A DNA stretch of 64,000 bases from Suilimivivens sp963650485 (lineage in GTDB: Bacteria > Bacillota > Clostridia > Lachnospirales > Lachnospiraceae). A program made the position numbers and the translations under genes. The stretch covers positions 1-64,000 of the forward strand of contig CAVJLN010000005.1 in NCBI GenBank assembly GCA_963650485.1. The letters run 5' to 3'. The notes below the pieces were generated by a model that was not told where the DNA came from, ran no database searches, and was given only the letters and a program-made list of their open reading frames with translations. This document shows, piece after piece, positions 60,478 through 64,000 of this stretch (its first letter is position 1; every line of letters starts with the position of its first letter).

Positions 60478-61437
60478 TTATTTGCCATTGCGGTATTTCT
60501 TCGGGGTCATATGATACCGCTTTTGAAAAATCCTGTGAAAATAACTGATATTACTATACCCTACCTCGATTGCTATATCCGTAACCGGCATTCCTGTATT
60601 TTTCAGCAGATAAGCTGCCTGTCTCAGCCTTTTATCCTGTACAAGCTCCGTATAAGTTTTGCCTGTCCTCTTTCGTATTTCCTTCGACAGCCAATATAAA
60701 TCATAATGCATTCTTTCCGCAAGTTCGGACAACTCCCCATCCCTGTAATGTTCTTCCACATAAGCCAGAATCTGCATAACAAACCTCTGGGGTTCACTTT
60801 CCGTCCCTGTTTCCAGTTTATCCATCTGATTCATCAACAGCAGAAAAAGAAGCCCCATAGTCACCTGATTCATGCTTCTTTTATTAGGCTGCCTGTTCCA
60901 AACAGTAAAAATCAGGTTCTCGATCAGATTCTGGATTGGTAAAATATCCGTTACCTTAAAGTGGAAGTAACCGCAGCTCGAATTTTCACCCCGAAGACAG
61001 CTAATAACAAAGTCCCGAAGCATATTTCTTTCAGATGCGATTATTTTTAAGCAATCCCCGAAAAATTCCGGTAAAATTATAAAGTTAACCGCAATATCCT
61101 CTTTTCCTGCAGGATAAATTTCCTGTACCGCCTTCTGGCTTAATAACAAAATTTCTCCTTCTTGCAGATATACATCTTCTCCATTGATTAAATGATGTGT
61201 ACACCCCTTACACATATAAATCATTTCCACATAATTATGACTATGTGGTGGAAAATGAATAAATCTGGTATGTGGACGCACCTGAATCAATTTTCCTGTA
61301 TCTAAAAGCTTACCTGCATCAATTACATTGGTCTCCGCTTCCATATACAATTCTTTCTCAATACAGTCACGTCCATCCAGAATCCTCTGCTCCTCCGGTG
61401 TAATCTCTCTTAGCTTATCTAAAAGTACTTCTGTCAT
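60478..61437 (-). CDS. AraC-family regulator, probably of rhamnose genes
   Basis: A 319-residue regulator with an N-terminal cupin sensor (about 45-165: RPHTRFIHFPPHSHNYVEMIYM, LLLSQKAVQEIYPAG) and a C-terminal pair of AraC helix-turn-helix motifs (about 218-319: LSELAERMHYDLYWLSKEIRKRTGKTYTELV and MPVTDIAIEVGYSNISYFHRIFQKRYHMTPKKYR). The His-rich HSHNYVE cupin could bind metal and sugar. Its place ahead of rhaBAD makes it the likely rhamnose-responsive activator, comparable to RhaS/RhaR; this is by context. It starts 23 bases after the thioesterase gene, with GGAGA as ribosome site. Confidence 0.9.
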   Translation of the reverse strand: MTEVLLDKLREITPEEQRILDGRDCIEKELYMEAETNVIDAGKLLDTGKLIQVRPHTRFIHFPPHSHNYVEMIYMCKGCTHHLINGEDVYLQEGEILLLSQKAVQEIYPAGKEDIAVNFIILPEFFGDCLKIIASERNMLRDFVISCLRGENSSCGYFHFKVTDILPIQNLIENLIFTVWNRQPNKRSMNQVTMGLLFLLLMNQMDKLETGTESEPQRFVMQILAYVEEHYRDGELSELAERMHYDLYWLSKEIRKRTGKTYTELVQDKRLRQAAYLLKNTGMPVTDIAIEVGYSNISYFHRIFQKRYHMTPKKYRNGK

Positions 61438-61460
61438 TCTGCAATATCTCCAGCGTTTCC

Positions 61461-61904
61461 CTAAAATCCCTTCCGGAACCCGTTGATTCCGACTTCCGCA
61501 ATCCGGTTTCCAAAGTCATCGGTAACATCCACCCGGTAATAAACGGTAGACCGGCCTTCCTTAACGCATTCCGCCTCTGCGATCAGCTTCTTTCCTTTTA
61601 TGGCACCGAGATAACTGATCGTGGAGCTCAAGGACACCACGCCCATTCCGTTCCAGTTCGTTGCAACTGCAAATGCAAAGTCTGCCAGCATGAAATGCAC
61701 ACCGCCCATCACGCCGCCTGCCGCATTAAAGTGTCGTTCTGTAAGTTCAACACTGCATCTTGCATAATGCTCCCTTACTTCTTCAATAACTGCGCCGTTT
61801 TCTGTTGCGAAACGGTCCTTTGCAAATGTTTCCCGGATCTTCCGAAGATCTATATGCTGTTCCTCTTCTGTCTGTTTCTCTTCCGTTATTTTCATTTCTG
61901 CCAA
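61461..61904 (-). CDS. PaaI-type hotdog thioesterase
   Basis: A 147-residue acyl-CoA thioesterase-like protein. The hotdog core runs from about 45: HFNAAGGVMGGVHFMLADFAFAVATNW gives the central helix with the catalytic Asp, VSLSSTISYLGAIKGKKLIAEAECVKEGRSTVYYRVDV the strands. A charged start (KITEEKQTEEEQHIDLRKIRE) precedes it. The frame starts at a TTG just behind AGGAG or at the ATG of MKITEEK (61895); spacing is poor for both. The substrate is unknown. It lies upstream of the AraC regulator and could share its transcript. Confidence 0.85.
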   Translation of the reverse strand: MAEMKITEEKQTEEEQHIDLRKIRETFAKDRFATENGAVIEEVREHYARCSVELTERHFNAAGGVMGGVHFMLADFAFAVATNWNGMGVVSLSSTISYLGAIKGKKLIAEAECVKEGRSTVYYRVDVTDDFGNRIAEVGINGFRKGF

Positions 61905-61930
61905 TTTACTCCTGTCATTTTTGTTATACT

Positions 61931-61950
61931 GTAACTATTCAGAGCCATGC
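61931..61950. repeat. Variant end of the palindromic element
   Basis: GTAACTATTCAGAGCCATGC, the variant end type also present (as complement) near 50650-50669, 42696-42712 and, diverged, at 6092-6107 and 4786. It lies just upstream of the thioesterase gene and is followed by TATGGCAACATGG. Confidence 0.7.
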
Positions 61951-62055
61951 AAATTATGGCAACATGGACGTCATTTCATTGACTGCCACCTCGTACAATG
62001 CAGCCCTCTAATTCATGATCCCAAATGAATTGTATATCTATCCGGATTTTCTTCC

Positions 62056-62095
62056 AAAAACGTAACCGTCCCCATCAGCTTTCACCAATGGGGAC
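62056..62095 (-). terminator. glgP terminator
   Basis: Stem GTCCCCAT (62068-62075) with ATGGGGAC (62088-62095), followed on the minus strand by GGTTACGTTTTTGG, 24 bases past the glgP stop. Confidence 0.75.
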
Positions 62096-62119
62096 TCCTT
62101 CATCACGAATTAACACCTA

Positions 62120-64000
62120 TTATTTCGGTAATACGACCTTATCCAAATGCCAGATATCATCCACATATTCCTGAATGGTTCTGTCGGATGTGAACTTACC
62201 GCTGCATGCAACATTTAGGATGGCGCTCTTTGCCCAGCCCTTCTCATCGCGGTATGCCTTTTCTACCTGCTTCTGTGCATCTGCATAGGAACGGAAGTCC
62301 TTCAGAATGAAGTAGGTATCTGCCTTCGCAGTGCTTAAGGTGTTAAGCAGGGAGTTATACAGGGTACGGAACCGATCCGGATCGTTCGGTGAGTAGGTAC
62401 CGTTGATTAACTGCATCAGTACCCTGCGCACGTCCGGATCATTGTTGAAGATTTCGTTCGGATCATACCCGCCGAAGTTCTCATACTGAATAACCTCATC
62501 AGAGGAAAGGCCGAAGATAAATGCATTCTCCCTACCAACCTCTTCTACGATTTCCACGTTCGCACCATCCATGGTTCCGATGGTCAATGCACCGTTTAAC
62601 ATGAACTTCATGTTACCGGTACCGGATGCTTCCTTGCTGGCTGTAGAGATCTGCTCGGAAACATCTGCTGCTGCGAAGATCAGCTCTGCATTGGATACAC
62701 GATAGTTTTCAATGAAAACGACCTTGATCTTTCCGTTGATGGCAGGATCGTTATTTACGACATCGGCAACGGAATTGATGAGCTTAATGGTCATCTTTGC
62801 ATTGTAGTATCCGGCTGCTGCCTTTGCACCAAAGATGAAGGTTCTCGGATAGAAATCCATCTCCGGATTATCCTTCAGCTGGTTGTATAAATACATGACA
62901 TGCAAAATGTTAAGAAGCTGTCTCTTGTACTCATGAAGTCTCTTAACCTGTACATCGAAGATGGAACGGGGATCGACCTCGATACCGTTGTGTTCTAAGA
63001 TGTACTGCGCCAGACGTACCTTGTTCCGGTACTTAATGTTCATGAACTCCTGCTGAGCCTTCTCATCATCCGCATAAACCTTTAGCTTGTTGATCTTCGG
63101 AAGATCGGTGATCCAGTCACTTCCCACATGAGCGGTTACCCAGTCTGCAAGCAGCGGATTTCCATGAAGAAGGAATCTTCTCTGGGTGATACCGTTCGTC
63201 TTATTGTTGAACTTCTGAGGCATCATCTCATAGAAGTCCTTCAGCTCCTGCTTCTCTAAGATCTCGGTATGAAGCCTGGCAACACCGTTTACGGAATAAC
63301 CTGCAACGATTGCAAGATGTGCCATCTTCACCTGACCATCATAAATGATTGCCATCTTACGGATCTTCTCCGGATTATTCGGATACTTTTGCTGGATCTG
63401 CTCCACAAATCTGCGGTTGATCTCTTCAATAATCTGATAAATTCTGGGAAGAAGTCTGGAGAACAGCTCGATCGGCCATTTTTCCAAAGCTTCAGCCATG
63501 ATCGTATGGTTGGTATATGCACAGGTCTTTGTGGTAACTGCCCATGCTTCATCCCAAGTAAGATAATATTCATCCATGAGAATTCTCATCAATTCTGCGA
63601 TGGCAACGGTCGGATGGGTATCATTCAGCTGGAAGGTTACCTTCTCGTAGAATTTATGAATATCATCATGCTTACGCATATATTTGGCAACGGCCTCCTG
63701 TACGGAAGCAGAGATAAAGAAGTACTGCTGCTTTAAGCGCAGCTCCTTACCTGCATAATGGTTGTCATTCGGATAAAGAACCTCAACAATGTTTCTTGCA
63801 AGGTTTTCCTGCTCAACGGCCTTCTGATAATCACCCTTGTCAAAGGAATCTAACTGGAAGCAGTCTACCGGCTCTGCATCCCAGATACGAAGCGTGTTCA
63901 CAATGCCATTACCATATCCGACGATCGGGAGATCATAAGGAATGGCCCGGACACTCTGATAGCCTTCCTGGACAAAGTTGTTTCTGCCGTTTTCATCTAC
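62120..64000 (-). CDS. glgP: Glycogen/alpha-glucan phosphorylase, 5' end beyond window
   Basis: The visible 626 residues are the C-terminal three quarters of an alpha-glucan phosphorylase, which releases glucose-1-phosphate from glycogen. ASVQEAVAKYMRK, FQLNDTHPTVAIAELMRILMDE, VNGVARLHTEI, FNNKTNGITQRRFL, VKRLHEYKRQLLNILH, and the PLP lysine in EASGTGNMKFMLNGAL followed by TIGTMDGANVEI are all intact. The frame continues upstream without a stop to the window edge; the GTG near 63901 is an internal Val codon, not a start. With glgC-glgD at 17.7-20 kb it gives both synthesis and breakdown of glycogen, though from separate loci. Confidence 0.96.
   Translation of the reverse strand, partial: VDENGRNNFVQEGYQSVRAIPYDLPIVGYGNGIVNTLRIWDAEPVDCFQLDSFDKGDYQKAVEQENLARNIVEVLYPNDNHYAGKELRLKQQYFFISASVQEAVAKYMRKHDDIHKFYEKVTFQLNDTHPTVAIAELMRILMDEYYLTWDEAWAVTTKTCAYTNHTIMAEALEKWPIELFSRLLPRIYQIIEEINRRFVEQIQQKYPNNPEKIRKMAIIYDGQVKMAHLAIVAGYSVNGVARLHTEILEKQELKDFYEMMPQKFNNKTNGITQRRFLLHGNPLLADWVTAHVGSDWITDLPKINKLKVYADDEKAQQEFMNIKYRNKVRLAQYILEHNGIEVDPRSIFDVQVKRLHEYKRQLLNILHVMYLYNQLKDNPEMDFYPRTFIFGAKAAAGYYNAKMTIKLINSVADVVNNDPAINGKIKVVFIENYRVSNAELIFAAADVSEQISTASKEASGTGNMKFMLNGALTIGTMDGANVEIVEEVGRENAFIFGLSSDEVIQYENFGGYDPNEIFNNDPDVRRVLMQLINGTYSPNDPDRFRTLYNSLLNTLSTAKADTYFILKDFRSYADAQKQVEKAYRDEKGWAKSAILNVACSGKFTSDRTIQEYVDDIWHLDKVVLPK

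Noticed and set aside
63899..63901. GTG as the start of glgP
   Set aside because: The conserved phosphorylase sequence continues in frame upstream to the window edge, so this is an internal valine codon.

Overview
The window looks like a chromosome segment from a gut anaerobe of the Lachnospiraceae (Firmicutes, Clostridia). The reasons are the mix of genes: paired GlgC/GlgD, SpoVG, an unattached Spo0A DNA-binding domain, a SpoIIQ-like protein, a DnaD/DnaI-type helicase-loading pair, an HPr protein, a GPH sugar symporter with GH2/GH3 enzymes, L-rhamnose catabolism, and AGGAGG-type ribosome sites. This is inferred from protein families read by eye. No rRNA, tRNA, CRISPR array or intact insertion sequence was seen.

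Layout. 1-6.1 kb (all minus): a cell-surface glycan or small-molecule cluster made of a DegT aminotransferase, a GT2 and a GT52-like glycosyltransferase, a PLP decarboxylase and an ATP-grasp ligase cut by the window edge. 6.1-10 kb: Na/phosphate cotransporter, PhoB-like regulator, PhoR-like kinase and a free Spo0A C-terminal domain, apparently one operon. 10-17.6 kb: pth-mfd, a metal P-type ATPase with a small membrane partner, and spoVG. 17.7-20.1 kb: glgC-glgD. 20.5-25.5 kb (plus): murC, then dnaD-like, dnaI/dnaC-like and prs. 25.5-27.5 kb: an AT-rich two-gene islet (AAA ATPase, nucleoside phosphorylase). 27.5-36.3 kb (minus): a beta-helix lipoprotein, a two-component system, a very large DUF6044/M3-peptidase fusion and a GtrB-like glycosyltransferase. 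36.7-43.7 kb: plsC, then envelope genes murF, ddl, a GH9-like lipoprotein and a SpoIIQ-like degenerate LytM protein, then popT. 43.8-46.6 kb: an aconitase-like hydratase and an unusual HPr. 46.7-56.4 kb: a LytTR two-component system and the operon it probably controls (a frameshifted, domain-permuted GH3, a small membrane protein, a GH2 and a GPH symporter). 56.6-61.9 kb: rhaB-rhaA-rhaD, an AraC regulator and a thioesterase. The right edge holds most of glgP.

Working together, the window covers glycogen turnover (glgC, glgD, glgP), import and hydrolysis of beta-linked sugars, rhamnose use, phosphate uptake, and peptidoglycan and carrier-lipid metabolism (murC, murF, ddl, popT).

The most distinctive non-coding feature is a family of intergenic palindromic repeats. 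One intact copy (29716-29903) has perfect 19-bp terminal inverted repeats starting GTAAC and a perfect 8-bp target duplication, so it is a real non-autonomous mobile element. Fragments of its ends lie in many other gaps, sometimes inside operons. A second repeat (GATCCA..TGGATC, CTCATATGCATGGCAA) sits just beyond several intrinsic terminators. Other points worth attention are the DUF6044-M3 fusion, three helically phased direct repeats upstream of the LytTR-linked GH3 operon, an HPr with His instead of Ser46, and the free Spo0A output domain.
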